Origin: Bradyrhizobium elkanii WSM2783
GTDB taxonomy: Bacteria; Pseudomonadota; Alphaproteobacteria; Rhizobiales; Xanthobacteraceae
Direction: 5' to 3'
Length of the DNA stretch: 64,000 bases
Assembly (NCBI RefSeq): GCF_000472865.1
Contig: NZ_AXAP01000012.1
Location: forward strand, 1 to 64,000
Positions 45,303 through 53,993 of the stretch are shown in pieces. The notes beneath the pieces are model-generated. The model was given only the letters and a program-made list of their open reading frames with translations. It ran no database searches and had not been told where the DNA came from. The first letter of the stretch is position 1. Each line of letters begins with the position of its first letter. The position numbers and the translations under genes are program-made.

Positions 45303-46316
45303 TTACTTGCTCCCTTCGCCGGAGCGGCTTTCGGGAGGCTCTTGAGCTGGGAGAGCGCGGAGAAATGCTTTGACCACCGCGGCGGCGTTGTCCGACGCCA
45401 GGTGTTCGAGCTCGTTCTCCGTATTTTCGCCGGCATCGCCGCCAGCGAGATCCGACAGGCCGCGGAAGGCTATGAAGGGGATATGGTTCGAATAGGCGAC
45501 ATGGGCGACTGGCGCACTTTCATTGTCAACCAGGCTCGCCTTGAAAGTATCGTAAATCCACTTGCGGAATTCGGCATTGTCAATGAACGCCGGACCGGAG
45601 ACGCCGGCACCTCCGACGACGACACGGGGACGTGTGGTTCCGCAGACATCCCGATTAAGGCAGGCCTTCAGCTCGACTTTCGGCGCGACCGAGCGTGCAA
45701 TCTCCAGCATGGTCGGATCGACGTCAAACCAGAACCGCTTTTCCGGCTCGCGCTCACCCGGATGAGCAATTTCGACCGCGCGGGGGAAAATCATGCCGTA
45801 GTTCGGCAGCGTCTTGCCGAGCCAGTTCGGTATCGACCAGCGGGCTCCGTCTTGCCGGGCAAACACAGATTCGAGATATTCAGACCAGCGATCGGCCACG
45901 ACGACATCTCCTGGCGAAAGACTGGGGTTGATGCCGCCGGCAATTCCGGAGAAGACGATGCGCCTGATCTTGAAATGATCAATCGCGCCCTGCGTGGTCA
46001 TGGCGGCGTTGACCATTGACACGCCGCTGAGGAAAAGAACGACGTCTTTGCCTTCGAGGCGACCGACGATGTAGGTCACGTCAGCTATGATCTCGGTCCG
46101 GGTCGCGTTCATTGCATTCTTGAGCGCGAGCCATTCGGGGGTATAGGCCGAAATGATCGCGATCCGCGGCGTGGGGTCGACCTGCTCGGCCGCGGCTGCG
46201 CGATCCGTCAGCAGCGTCAATGAGGCCAGCAGCAGTAGCGCAAGCCACAAGGCATTCCGCCGCCGCGGCCGACTGGCGGCCGCGTTACTATCCGGTCTCG
46301 AAGAGAGTTCTTGCAC
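45303..46316 (-). CDS. Exported nucleoside phosphorylase/nucleosidase-like protein
   Basis: This protein of about 337 residues has a hydrophobic signal or anchor (RNALWLALLLLASLTLLTDR, then AAAAEQ). The PNP/UDP-phosphorylase fold follows: RIAIISAYTPEWLALKNAM, GRLEGKDVVLFLSGVSMVNA, RIVFSGIAGGINPSLSPGDV and IPFIAFRGLSDLAGGDAGEN. GLSDLA contains the catalytic Asp of MTA/SAH nucleosidases. The cytoplasmic enzymes lack a signal peptide, so export is unusual. A GTG at 46316 is used as start because the longer frame overlaps the neighbour. It lies 20 bases after the mddA-like gene on the same strand. Confidence 0.75.
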   Translation of the reverse strand: MQELSSRPDSNAAASRPRRRNALWLALLLLASLTLLTDRAAAAEQVDPTPRIAIISAYTPEWLALKNAMNATRTEIIADVTYIVGRLEGKDVVLFLSGVSMVNAAMTTQGAIDHFKIRRIVFSGIAGGINPSLSPGDVVVADRWSEYLESVFARQDGARWSIPNWLGKTLPNYGMIFPRAVEIAHPGEREPEKRFWFDVDPTMLEIARSVAPKVELKACLNRDVCGTTRPRVVVGGAGVSGPAFIDNAEFRKWIYDTFKASLVDNESAPVAHVAYSNHIPFIAFRGLSDLAGGDAGENTENELEHLASDNAAAVVKAFLRALPAQEPPESRSGEGSK

Positions 46317-46335
46317 GAGCGCGCTACGAACAATC

Positions 46336-47106
46336 TCAGCGGTCGCTCGCGTTAGGCTCCGTTGTGTAGTGATCGGCCTTGATGGAACGAGGCCAGGGCA
46401 CCAGCATCGCCACTCGCTCGCGATACTGCCGATACTGATCGCCAAACAGCGCGATCAGATCGCGCTCCTCCAGGCTGGCGCCGACGAAAATGTAGGCTGT
46501 TGCGACGGCCGCGAATAGAAAGTGCCCAGCCGTCATTGTTGGCGTCGACCAGAACGCGATGATGAAGCCCAGATAGAGCGGATGGCGTACCAGTCTATAC
46601 AAAAATGGAGTCTTGAAACGAGAGCCAACAGCGCTGACCGCCGGATCTGCGAACACCTGCTTCAGACCGAATAGCTCAAAGTGGTTTATCTGAAAGCTGG
46701 CGAACAGCACGATCAACCAGCCGAACAGTGCGAGCCCTGACAGGGCGATGGCGGCGGCCGGATCAGCAACACGCCAGATGATCGCTGGAATCGGGCGCCA
46801 TTGCCAAGCCAGCAAGATCAGGACCAGACTGGCGAGAAGGACATACACGCTTCGCTCGATTTCATGTGGAATGAACCGGGTCCACCACTGCTTGAATGAC
46901 CTGCGGGCCATCACGCTGTGTTGGAGAGCGAAGAGCGACAGCAACAGAAGATTGATGATCACCGCCTCGAGCGTTGGCGTAGCGGGCCCTTGGTCGATGT
47001 CTTTCGGCACGACGGCACCGAAGACAAAGCCGATCATATAGAGAATCGTGCCGAGGAAGGTTGCGTAGGCAATCAGACCGAAACAGATTGAGGAAATTCG
47101 GGCCAT
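46336..47106 (-). CDS. mddA: Methanethiol S-methyltransferase-like membrane protein
   Basis: This 256-residue membrane protein has about five or six helices. The C-terminal part has the isoprenylcysteine methyltransferase pattern YRLVRHPLYLGFIIAFW and SLEERDLIALFGDQYRQYRE. The start ARISSICFGLIAYATFLGTI and LFALQHSVMARRSFKQWWTR and FQINHFELFGLKQVF match MddA-type proteins, which make dimethyl sulfide from methanethiol and S-adenosylmethionine. Identification is by recall; other NnrU-like relatives are possible. The ATG at 47106 lies close to AAAGGTGA upstream. It is followed by the nucleosidase-like gene. Confidence 0.75.
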   Translation of the reverse strand: MARISSICFGLIAYATFLGTILYMIGFVFGAVVPKDIDQGPATPTLEAVIINLLLLSLFALQHSVMARRSFKQWWTRFIPHEIERSVYVLLASLVLILLAWQWRPIPAIIWRVADPAAAIALSGLALFGWLIVLFASFQINHFELFGLKQVFADPAVSAVGSRFKTPFLYRLVRHPLYLGFIIAFWSTPTMTAGHFLFAAVATAYIFVGASLEERDLIALFGDQYRQYRERVAMLVPWPRSIKADHYTTEPNASDR

Positions 47107-47305
47107 TTTTTCACCTTTCAGAGAGGGAGATGTTTTGATCATCTCGCACCGCTCGCATCGCATGGCGAAGGATGGAGGGATGAGGTGACGGCGCTATTTC
47201 ATTCCTGATTTAAACGATTGCAGACGTAATATTAGTCGTCGCACACCCCAGTCTGTTCAAAAAGGCATTGCGCCGGGCATCGCGAATTAGTCGGACTATG
47301 CCGCG

Positions 47306-47971
47306 CTAGCGGCACACCACCTCGATGGCGCCGTTGACGAGGGCTTCCAATTCCTCGCGCGAGACGCGGGCGCGGGCGCGGAGCGCGATGGTGTGCAGGG
47401 TGGCGGAAGCAAGCCGCCCGAGCGTGGCGATGTCGGCGGTTGCCGATAGCTCGCCCTTCTCCTTGGCGCGGCGGAAGCACGAGGCAAAAGCCTTGTCGAG
47501 CTCGACGAAGCCTTCGAGCGCCAAGGCGCGGATTTCGGGATCGGCGACCGCATCGGAAGCCGCCGTCACTACTGTGAAGCAGCCGCGCGGGGAATCGCCG
47601 GAAAGATAGATGTCGAGCGCCACCGCATAGATGCGCGTCAATCGTTCGCGGATCGGCAACTCCTCGCGGAAGATGTCGACCATCGCGGTGCGCGCATCGT
47701 CGCGGTAACGCTGATAGCTCTTGATGTAGAGCTCGCGCTTGTCGCCGAACGCGCCATAAAGGCTCGGCCGGTTCATGCCGGTCGCGGCACTGAGATCGTC
47801 GAGCGAGGTCGCTGCAAAGCCGCGCTTGCGGAACAGGTCGAGCGCCTTGCCGAGGGCAACGTCGGGCTCATAGGCGCGCGGCCGGCCGCGCCGCTTCGGC
47901 TCAGCGGCGTCAGCCTTTTTGCCAGCCGACGGTGTGGCAGCAGATGGCAGCCTCTTCTTTTTTTGTACCAT
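47306..47971 (-). CDS. TetR family transcriptional regulator
   Basis: This 221-residue protein has a basic, low-complexity start (MVQKKKRLPSAATPSAGKKA) and a TetR domain at about 40-85, with FAATSLDDLSAATGMNRPSL and YGAFGDKRELY as the helix-turn-helix. The C-domain is of the usual length. It is divergent from a GST gene (98 bases between the ATGs), so it probably controls that gene. TTTTGTAC and GTACAAAA words flank the start region (47961 and 48014) and may be half-sites. Confidence 0.9.
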   Translation of the reverse strand: MVQKKKRLPSAATPSAGKKADAAEPKRRGRPRAYEPDVALGKALDLFRKRGFAATSLDDLSAATGMNRPSLYGAFGDKRELYIKSYQRYRDDARTAMVDIFREELPIRERLTRIYAVALDIYLSGDSPRGCFTVVTAASDAVADPEIRALALEGFVELDKAFASCFRRAKEKGELSATADIATLGRLASATLHTIALRARARVSREELEALVNGAIEVVCR

Positions 47972-48000
47972 TTCGCAGAAAATTCCTTGACCCAAACCAT

Positions 48001-48022
48001 ATTATGCAGAACAGTACAAAAA
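48001..48022. promoter_or_regulatory. Candidate operator between tetR and the GST gene
   Basis: The stretch carries TGCAGAACAGTACAAAAA, and GTACAAAA is repeated inverted at 47961-47968. It lies in the shared promoter region of the divergent pair. The assignment is weak. Confidence 0.3.
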
Positions 48023-48068
48023 TCAACAGGAGGCCCGGCCACCGGGCCGAACCGCCAAGGAGGCACCC

Positions 48069-48713
48069 ATGGAGCTTTATTTCTCGCCGCTCGCCTGCTC
48101 GATGGCGACCCGCATCGCGCTGTATGAAGCGGGCGCAAGCGCCGACTATCTCGAGGTCGATCCGAGGAGCAAGGTGGTGCTGAACGACGGCTCGGATTTC
48201 ACAGAGGTCAATCCGCTCGGCCTGGTGCCGACGCTGCGCACCGATGACGGCGCGGTGCTGACCGAGAACGCCGCGATCCTGCAATACGTCGCCGACCGCT
48301 TCCCAGAGGCCAATCTCGGCAGCGGCGCCGGCATGGAGCGCAGCCGGCTGCATCAATGGCTCTGCTTCATCGGCACCGAACTGCACAAGGGCCTGTTCGT
48401 GACGCTGCTCGACAAGAAGGCGCCGCAGGACGCGAAGACCTATGTCGTGGAGAAGAACCTGTCGCGGCTCGACTATCTCGAAAATTATCTGAAGGGGCGC
48501 GACTACTTGCTCGACCATTTCAGCGTGGCGGATGCCTATCTCGTCACCGTCATCAACTGGACCATGGCGACGCCGCCGGTTGACCTCGTAAAATGGCCGA
48601 CGCTGAAGGCTTATTACGAACGCCTGCGCGCGCGGCCTTCGGTGGCGAAAGCGATCGCGGAGGAGTTCGAGCTCTACAAGGCCGAAATCGCGCGCCACAA
48701 GGCTGCGGCGTAG
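48069..48713 (+). CDS. gstA: Glutathione S-transferase, beta-class GstA-like
   Basis: This 214-residue protein begins MELYFSPLACSMATRIALYE, the beta-class GST start with catalytic Cys10. The cis-Pro glutathione loop NPLGLVPTLRTDDGAVLTEN and DHFSVADAYLVTVINW of the C-domain are also present. It conjugates or binds glutathione. AAGGAGG lies 7 bases before the ATG. It is divergent from a TetR gene that is likely its regulator. Confidence 0.93.
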   Translation: MELYFSPLACSMATRIALYEAGASADYLEVDPRSKVVLNDGSDFTEVNPLGLVPTLRTDDGAVLTENAAILQYVADRFPEANLGSGAGMERSRLHQWLCFIGTELHKGLFVTLLDKKAPQDAKTYVVEKNLSRLDYLENYLKGRDYLLDHFSVADAYLVTVINWTMATPPVDLVKWPTLKAYYERLRARPSVAKAIAEEFELYKAEIARHKAAA

Positions 48714-48720
48714 TACGCTC

Positions 48721-48746
48721 GTCGTCCCGGCGAACGCCGGGACGAC
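48721..48746. repeat. Intergenic palindrome, family A (short copy)
   Basis: GTCGTCCCGGCG and CGCCGGGACGAC nearly touch, giving a 12-bp hairpin between convergent genes. It may work as a bidirectional terminator. Confidence 0.75.
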
Positions 48747-48767
48747 ACCGAATCTGTGGCACGATCT

Positions 48768-49214
48768 TCACACCACATCGGCCTTCAGCAAGAGCCGCAG
48801 CGATTTCGGGATCGGCTGCGCCCTGCCCTGGCTGATGAAGGCGACGCGCACCTGCGCTTTCACCAGCACTTCCTCGCCGCGCCGCACTTCCTGCGCCAGC
48901 ATGATCGAGGCGCCCTTCACGGCGACCGGCCAGGTCACGACGTCTAGCACATCGTCCATCCGCGCCGGCCGCAGGAAATCGATCTGCATCGAGCGCACGA
49001 CGAATGCAAAGCCCGGCGTCTCCACCTCGGTCTCCGCAAACAGCGCATGCTGCTCGGCACCCATCAGCCGCAAATGATTGGTGCGGCCGCGCTCCATGAA
49101 GCGCAGATAGTTGGCGTGATAGACGATGCCGGAGAAATCCGTGTCCTCGTAATAGACGCGGCACTGCATGTGATGGCGGCCGTCGCGGATCTCGCCGTCG
49201 AGATGAGCTGTCAC
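48768..49214 (-). CDS. ybgC: Tol-Pal-associated acyl-CoA thioesterase YbgC
   Basis: YbgC (148 residues) is a hot-dog-fold thioesterase linked to the Tol-Pal system. CRVYYEDTDFSGIVYHANYL is the active-site motif, followed by FMERGRTNHLRLMG. The middle has SMQIDFLRPARMDDVLDV. The start is a GTG at 49214 with GAGG 8 bases upstream. In many proteobacteria ybgC lies just before tolQ; here tolQ is 24 kb away, but ruvCAB still lie upstream on the same strand. Confidence 0.92.
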   Translation of the reverse strand: MTAHLDGEIRDGRHHMQCRVYYEDTDFSGIVYHANYLRFMERGRTNHLRLMGAEQHALFAETEVETPGFAFVVRSMQIDFLRPARMDDVLDVVTWPVAVKGASIMLAQEVRRGEEVLVKAQVRVAFISQGRAQPIPKSLRLLLKADVV

Positions 49215-49285
49215 TTGCGAACCTCGATCGTCTCGCTGGGAAGATCGAGCTTTTGCGCAAAATCCGCGCCACACGCAAGCGCGTA

Positions 49286-50206
49286 TTACGCCACGGCCGG
49301 TCCGGGCTTGCCGAGCGTCACCAGCACGATCTCGGGGGGAACGCCGATGCGGAACGGCATGATGCTGCAGCCGAGGCCGCCGGAGACGATGACGTCGCAA
49401 TTGGTGCGCAGGTGGCCGTAGGCGAGCTCGACGCCCTGCCGCGGCGGCACCGCGGGCGACCAGCCGAGCACGCGGACCTGGCCGCCATGGGTATGGCCGG
49501 ACAATTGCAGCGCCACGCGTGAGGGGACGCGCAGCGCGACGTCAGGCTCGTGTGCCAGCAGGATGACCGGCGCATCGTCGGTGACTTTCGCGAGCGTCGC
49601 GCCGAGATCGTCGACGCCGATACGGCGCACGGGGCGGAAACGCCGTGCCGGCATATAAGCGAGCTGATCGCCGAGGCCGGCGAGCCAGAACGGGCGGCCG
49701 GCCTTGGTCAGGCGCTTTGCATCGTTCTCGTAGACCGGAATGCCGTTGGCCTCGAGCGCGCGATGGGCCACCGTCAGCCCCTGACCCTCGCGCTGCACGG
49801 TCTTGTCGTCCCAGTAATCGTGGTTACCGAGGATCGCGTGCACGCCGAGCGGCGCCTTGAGGTTCGCCAGCACCGCGGCCCATTCGCTTGCCGGAATGAA
49901 GCGGGTGACATGGCGGTGGCCGGCGACGTAGTCCCCGAGCATGACGATGATGTCGGGCTCAAGTGCGTTGGTGCGCGCGACGATCGTCTCGATGCGCTCC
50001 AGCGACATCCAGGGATCGCAGGCGTGCAGGTCCGCGATCACGGCGATCTTCAGCGGGAAATCCGCCGGCCATCGCGGTGGGGTGAGATGGTATCGCGTGA
50101 CGCGGAGCCGCAGGACCGGCTCGACGCCGAAGCCATAGGCCGAGGTCGACGCCGTGAGGGCGGTGAGGCCGCCGATGGATCTGAAAAATTGACGTCGTGA
50201 GAACAT
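49286..50206 (-). CDS. Tat-exported metallophosphoesterase
   Basis: This 306-residue protein begins MFSRRQFFRSIGGLTAL, a canonical twin-arginine signal (SRRQFFR). The calcineurin-like domain has KIAVIADLHACDPWM (Asp and His ligands), PDIIVMLGDYVAG, AILGNHDYWDD and LQLSGHTHGGQVRV. It resembles the YaeI/UDP-type phosphoesterases that act at the outer face of the inner membrane; the substrate is not known. It lies between ruvB and ybgC on the same strand and is not usual in that operon. Confidence 0.9.
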   Translation of the reverse strand: MFSRRQFFRSIGGLTALTASTSAYGFGVEPVLRLRVTRYHLTPPRWPADFPLKIAVIADLHACDPWMSLERIETIVARTNALEPDIIVMLGDYVAGHRHVTRFIPASEWAAVLANLKAPLGVHAILGNHDYWDDKTVQREGQGLTVAHRALEANGIPVYENDAKRLTKAGRPFWLAGLGDQLAYMPARRFRPVRRIGVDDLGATLAKVTDDAPVILLAHEPDVALRVPSRVALQLSGHTHGGQVRVLGWSPAVPPRQGVELAYGHLRTNCDVIVSGGLGCSIMPFRIGVPPEIVLVTLGKPGPAVA

Positions 50207-50320
50207 GGGGACAATCGGTGATGCCCCTCGTTGATGGGGTCCGATTGGAGCGGAATTGCGGTGCGTTTGTGCAGATTGTCAGGGGGTCTGCTGCACGAGG
50301 ATGTGATGAGACACGTCGCC

Positions 50321-50412
50321 GTAGCCCGGGTGGAGCGAACGCGTAACCCGGGACTCCTGCACCAACGTTCAAGAGCGGCCCCCGGTTACGCTGGCGCGTC
50401 ACCCGGGCTACG
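50321..50412. repeat. Intergenic palindromic repeat, family E
   Basis: GTAGCCCGGGTGGAGCGA at the left and GCGTCACCCGGGCTACGA at the right, with GTTACGC/GCGTAAC words inside. It lies just after the ruvB stop on the minus strand. Confidence 0.8.
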
Positions 50413-50423
50413 ACGATCGAAGA

Positions 50424-51467
50424 TCAATCGTCGTCGTTGCCGAACAGGCCGAATTGCGAGGGATCGCGCGTGGGCTCGGCGAGGCCGAGGTGGCGGAAGG
50501 CATGCGAGGTGAGGAGCCGGCCACGCGGCGTGCGCTGCAGGTAGCCGCACTGGATCAGGTAGGGCTCGATGATGTCCTCGATCGCATCGCGCGGCTCCGA
50601 CAGGGCGGCGGCCATCGTCTCGACCCCGACCGGGCCGCCGCCATAGTTCATCGCGATGGTGCTGAGATAGCGGCGGTCCATCGCATCTAAGCCAGCGGCA
50701 TCGACCTCGAGCGCGGAAAGCGCGTGGTCGGCGATGGCGCGGTCGACCGACGTGGCGTCTGCAGCCGAAGCAAAATCGCGCACCCGGCGCAAGAGGCGGC
50801 CGGCGATGCGCGGCGTGCCGCGGGCGCGGCGGGCGATCTCATTGGCGCCGTCAGGGCTCATGCCGATGTTCAGCACGCGGGCCCCGCGGGTGACGATCTT
50901 CTCCAGCTCCTCCTCAGTGTAGAAGTTGAGCCGGATCGGAATGCCGAAGCGGTCGCGCAGCGGATTGGTCAGCAGTCCGGCGCGCGTGGTGGCGCCGACG
51001 AGGGTGAATTTTGAAAGCTCGATCTTCACCGAGCGCGCGGCGGGCCCCTCGCCGATGATGAGGTCGAGCTGGAAATCCTCCATCGCTGGATAGAGCACCT
51101 CCTCCACGGCGGGACTCAGGCGATGGATCTCGTCGATGAAAAGGACGTCGCGCTCTTCCAGATTGGTGAGCAGCGCGGCGAGATCGCCAGCCTTTGCAAT
51201 GACCGGGCCCGAAGTGGCGCGAAAGCCGACGCCGAGTTCGCGCGCGACGATCTGCGCCAGCGTGGTCTTGCCGAGACCCGGGGGGCCGACGAACAGCACG
51301 TGATCCAGCGCCTCGCCGCGCTTGCGTGCGGCCTCGATGAAGATCGAAAGGTTCTTGCGTGCCTGCGCCTGGCCGACGAAATCGGACAGCGATTGCGGAC
51401 GCAGCGCGGTGTCGCCGACATCATCGGCGCGGCGTTCGGGAGTGACGATGCGGGAGGGCGGGTTCAT
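50424..51467 (-). CDS. ruvB: Holliday junction branch migration helicase RuvB
   Basis: RuvB (347 residues) is the hexameric motor that drives branch migration with RuvA. After a short arm, [19 protein letters not shown] begins the AAA+ domain. Walker A is GPPGLGKT (61-68), Walker B is [10 protein letters not shown], and [20 protein letters not shown] contains the sensor region. A winged-helix domain closes the protein ([19 protein letters not shown]). ATG 51467 is the natural start; the longer frame is repeat sequence. A composite repeat separates it from ruvA. Confidence 0.97.
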   Translation of the reverse strand: MNPPSRIVTPERRADDVGDTALRPQSLSDFVGQAQARKNLSIFIEAARKRGEALDHVLFVGPPGLGKTTLAQIVARELGVGFRATSGPVIAKAGDLAALLTNLEERDVLFIDEIHRLSPAVEEVLYPAMEDFQLDLIIGEGPAARSVKIELSKFTLVGATTRAGLLTNPLRDRFGIPIRLNFYTEEELEKIVTRGARVLNIGMSPDGANEIARRARGTPRIAGRLLRRVRDFASAADATSVDRAIADHALSALEVDAAGLDAMDRRYLSTIAMNYGGGPVGVETMAAALSEPRDAIEDIIEPYLIQCGYLQRTPRGRLLTSHAFRHLGLAEPTRDPSQFGLFGNDDD

Positions 51468-51496
51468 GTCGTCAATTCCGTGACGATCGCAGCGAT

Positions 51497-51719
51497 CGTA
51501 GGGTGGGCAAAGCGCGCATCCTTCCCTTCTCCCCTTGTGGGAGAAGGTGGCGCGCATGCAATGCGCGACGGATGAGGGGTTGTCGCGGCGGGCAAGCTGC
51601 TCGCGGAAAGAAACCCCTCACCCAATCGTGTTCGTTGCCGATTCCGGTGCTGCCCTCTCCCACAAGGGGAGAGGGCACAGTAACAGGCAGTGCGAAGGCA
51701 TAGTCCCGTAGGGTGAGCC
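51497..51719. repeat. Intergenic palindromic repeat, family G, with GTAGGGTG words at both ends
   Basis: CTTCTCCCCTTGTGGGAGAA (from 51527) pairs with TCTCCCACAAGGGGAGAG at 51656-51673. Long GC-rich arms such as GGATGAGGGG/CCCCTCACCC lie within. CGTAGGGTGGGCA (51498) and CCGTAGGGTGAGCC (51706) flank it. It fills the gap between ruvA and ruvB. Confidence 0.8.
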
Positions 51720-51720
51720 A

Positions 51721-52338
51721 TCACTTCGCCAGTTCCTTCAGGCCCAGCCGGATCAACTGCGCGGTTTCAGCCTGCTCGCCTGCGCTGCGCGAGGCGGCGG
51801 CGATGGCGGCGGCGGCTTGCGGCTGGCCATAGCCGAGATTGACCAATGCGGAGATCGCGTCCGTCACCGGCCGCGGCGCGCGCTCGTTGTCGATGGCGCC
51901 GGCGAGATGGACCACGGCGGGATCGACATTGGCAAAGGCGGGCGCCTTGTCCTTCAGCTCGCTGACGATGCGCTCGGCGACCTTCGGCCCGACGCCGGGC
52001 GTGCGCGCCACCGCGGCCTTGTCACGCAGCGCGATCGCGTTCGCGAGGTCGGAAGGCGGCAGCGTGCCAAGCACGGCGAGCGCGACCTTGGCGCCGACGC
52101 CCTGCACGGTCTGCAACAGGCGAAACCATTCGCGCTCGTTGTCGGTGCGGAAGCCGAACAGCTTGATCTGGTCCTCGCGCACATAGGTCTCGATCGAGAG
52201 CACCGCGGCCTCGCCCGGCGAGGGCAGCGCCTGCAGCGTGCGCGCGGAGCAATGCACCTGATAGCCGACGCCGCCGACATCGAGGATCACGTAATCCTCG
52301 CCATAGGAGTCGATGAGGCCTTTCAATTTGCCGATCAT
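51721..52338 (-). CDS. ruvA: Holliday junction DNA helicase subunit RuvA
   Basis: RuvA (205 residues) binds the four-way junction and loads RuvB. It begins [20 protein letters not shown] and [10 protein letters not shown] (OB-fold), has the helix-hairpin-helix segments [20 protein letters not shown] and [20 protein letters not shown], and a C-terminal helical domain binding RuvB ([20 protein letters not shown]). Its ATG overlaps the ruvC stop (ATGA). Confidence 0.97.
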   Translation of the reverse strand: MIGKLKGLIDSYGEDYVILDVGGVGYQVHCSARTLQALPSPGEAAVLSIETYVREDQIKLFGFRTDNEREWFRLLQTVQGVGAKVALAVLGTLPPSDLANAIALRDKAAVARTPGVGPKVAERIVSELKDKAPAFANVDPAVVHLAGAIDNERAPRPVTDAISALVNLGYGQPQAAAAIAAASRSAGEQAETAQLIRLGLKELAK

Positions 52339-52862
52339 AGGCTGGCTACTCTCAGCCGCAATGCGGTGCTTTGGCGGTGATGGGCGTGCGTGATCGCGAC
52401 CGCGAGTGCATCGGCGGCGTCGGGCGATTGCGGCTCGGCCTTGGGCAGCAGGATCTTCAGCATCACGGCGATCTGGTTCTTCTCGGCGTGTCCGGCGCCG
52501 ACGACGGTTTTCTTGACCTGGTTCGGCGCATATTCGGCAACCTCGATGCCGAACATTGCAGGCGCCAGCATGGCGACGCCGCGGGCCTGACCGAGTTTCA
52601 GCGTCGCAACACCATCCTTGTTGACAAACGTCTGCTCGACCGCGGCTTCCGCCGGTTTGAAATCGCCGAGCACGGCGGCCAGCCCCTCATGGATCGCAAG
52701 CAGCCGGCCCGACAGCGGCAGCCGTTCCGACGGCTCGATTGAGCCGCAGCCAATGAACACCAGCCGATTGCCCTCGACCTCGATCACGCCCCAGCCGGTG
52801 CGGCGGAGGCCCGGGTCGATGCCGAGAATGCGGGTGGGTTTGCGAATCGGCTGGACTGTCAT
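52335..52862 (-). CDS. ruvC: Crossover junction endodeoxyribonuclease RuvC
   Basis: RuvC (175 residues) cuts Holliday junctions. The catalytic acids appear in [15 protein letters not shown] (first Asp), [20 protein letters not shown] (Glu) and [17 protein letters not shown] (last Asp pair). The ATG at 52862 gives the family N-terminus; a longer frame upstream is not homologous. Its stop overlaps the ruvA start by four bases, so the operon order is ruvC-ruvA-ruvB. Confidence 0.97.
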   Translation of the reverse strand: MTVQPIRKPTRILGIDPGLRRTGWGVIEVEGNRLVFIGCGSIEPSERLPLSGRLLAIHEGLAAVLGDFKPAEAAVEQTFVNKDGVATLKLGQARGVAMLAPAMFGIEVAEYAPNQVKKTVVGAGHAEKNQIAVMLKILLPKAEPQSPDAADALAVAITHAHHRQSTALRLRVASL

Positions 52863-52942
52863 GGGACAGTGATAGCCGCTGCGTTTCGAGAACGAAACAC
52901 AAACGGGGAGGTCATGCACGGGGAAAGCGGTGCACCCACCTC

Positions 52943-53026
52943 GTCATGCCCGGGCTTGTCCCGGGCATCCACGTCCTTCAGCACGAGTGGATACGCGTGG
53001 ATGGCCGGGACAAGCCCTGCCATGAC
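52943..53026. repeat. Intergenic palindromic repeat, family D
   Basis: GTCATGCCCGGGCTTGTCCC then GGGCATCCACGTCC at the left is answered by CGTGGATGGCCGGGACAAGC and CCTGCCATGACGG at the right. It lies between yebC and ruvC. Confidence 0.85.
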
Positions 53027-53045
53027 GGCATCACGAGAGATGGGG

Positions 53046-53792
53046 CTACCCGCCCATCTTCGCGATCAGCGCGTCCGAGATCTCGAAATTGGCGAACACG
53101 TTCTGGACGTCGTCGTGGTCGTTGAGCAGATCCATCAGCTTGAGCAGCTTCTCGCCGGTCTCGTCATCGACGGCGACGGTGTTTTGTGGCTTCCAGGTCA
53201 GCGACGCCTTGCGCGGCTCGCCGAATTTCGCTTCCAGCGCCTTCGCGACCTCGCGGTAGGATTCCGGCGAGGCGTAGATCTCGTGGCCGCTTTCGCTCGA
53301 TACGACGTCGTCGGCGCCCGCCTCGATCGCCGCATCCAGCATCGCATCGTCGGAGGCGGCCTTGTGGTCATATTCGATGATGCCGACCCGGTCGAACATG
53401 AAGGCGACCGAGCCGGTTTCGCCGAGATTGCCGCCCGACTTGGTGAAGTAGGAGCGGATGTCGGAGGCGGCGCGGTTGCGGTTGTCGGTCAGGGCCTCGA
53501 CGATCACGGCGACGCCGCCGGGGCCATAGCCCTCGTAGCGGATCTCGTCATAGTTCTCACCCTCGTTACCAGCGGCCTTCTTGATGGCTCGCTCGATATT
53601 GTCCTTCGGCATGTTTTCCGCCCGCGCGGCAACGATCGCGGCGCGCAGCCGGGGGTTCATGGCGGGGTCGGGGGTGCCGAGCTTGGCCGCGACCGTGATT
53701 TCGCGGGCCAGCTTGCCGAACAGCTTCGACTTCTGGGCATCCTGCCGGCCCTTGCGGTGCATGATGTTCTTGAATTGGGAATGGCCGGCCAT
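53046..53792 (-). CDS. yebC: YebC/PmpR family protein
   Basis: This 248-residue protein starts [20 protein letters not shown], the conserved opening of the YebC family, and has [14 protein letters not shown] and [20 protein letters not shown]. The family was first described as transcription regulators; more recent work connects some members with relief of ribosome stalling. Its position directly upstream of ruvC is common in bacteria. AAGGGACC precedes the ATG. Confidence 0.95.
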   Translation of the reverse strand: MAGHSQFKNIMHRKGRQDAQKSKLFGKLAREITVAAKLGTPDPAMNPRLRAAIVAARAENMPKDNIERAIKKAAGNEGENYDEIRYEGYGPGGVAVIVEALTDNRNRAASDIRSYFTKSGGNLGETGSVAFMFDRVGIIEYDHKAASDDAMLDAAIEAGADDVVSSESGHEIYASPESYREVAKALEAKFGEPRKASLTWKPQNTVAVDDETGEKLLKLMDLLNDHDDVQNVFANFEISDALIAKMGG

Positions 53793-53993
53793 GCGAGGTC
53801 CCTTGGGAATCGTCTTTCAAAAAGGGGGTGAGGCGCGGCGTTATAGGCCTCCGACAGGCCAAAATCAAAGACTTGCGGCGCGATCTGGCATGCCGGCCGT
53901 GCCGCCTTCCGGAAAATCAGGCAGCCGTTAACCACGATTTCACCTACGGATGGGAGAATCGGACAGTCCATTTCAACTTACAAGAGAACCCCC

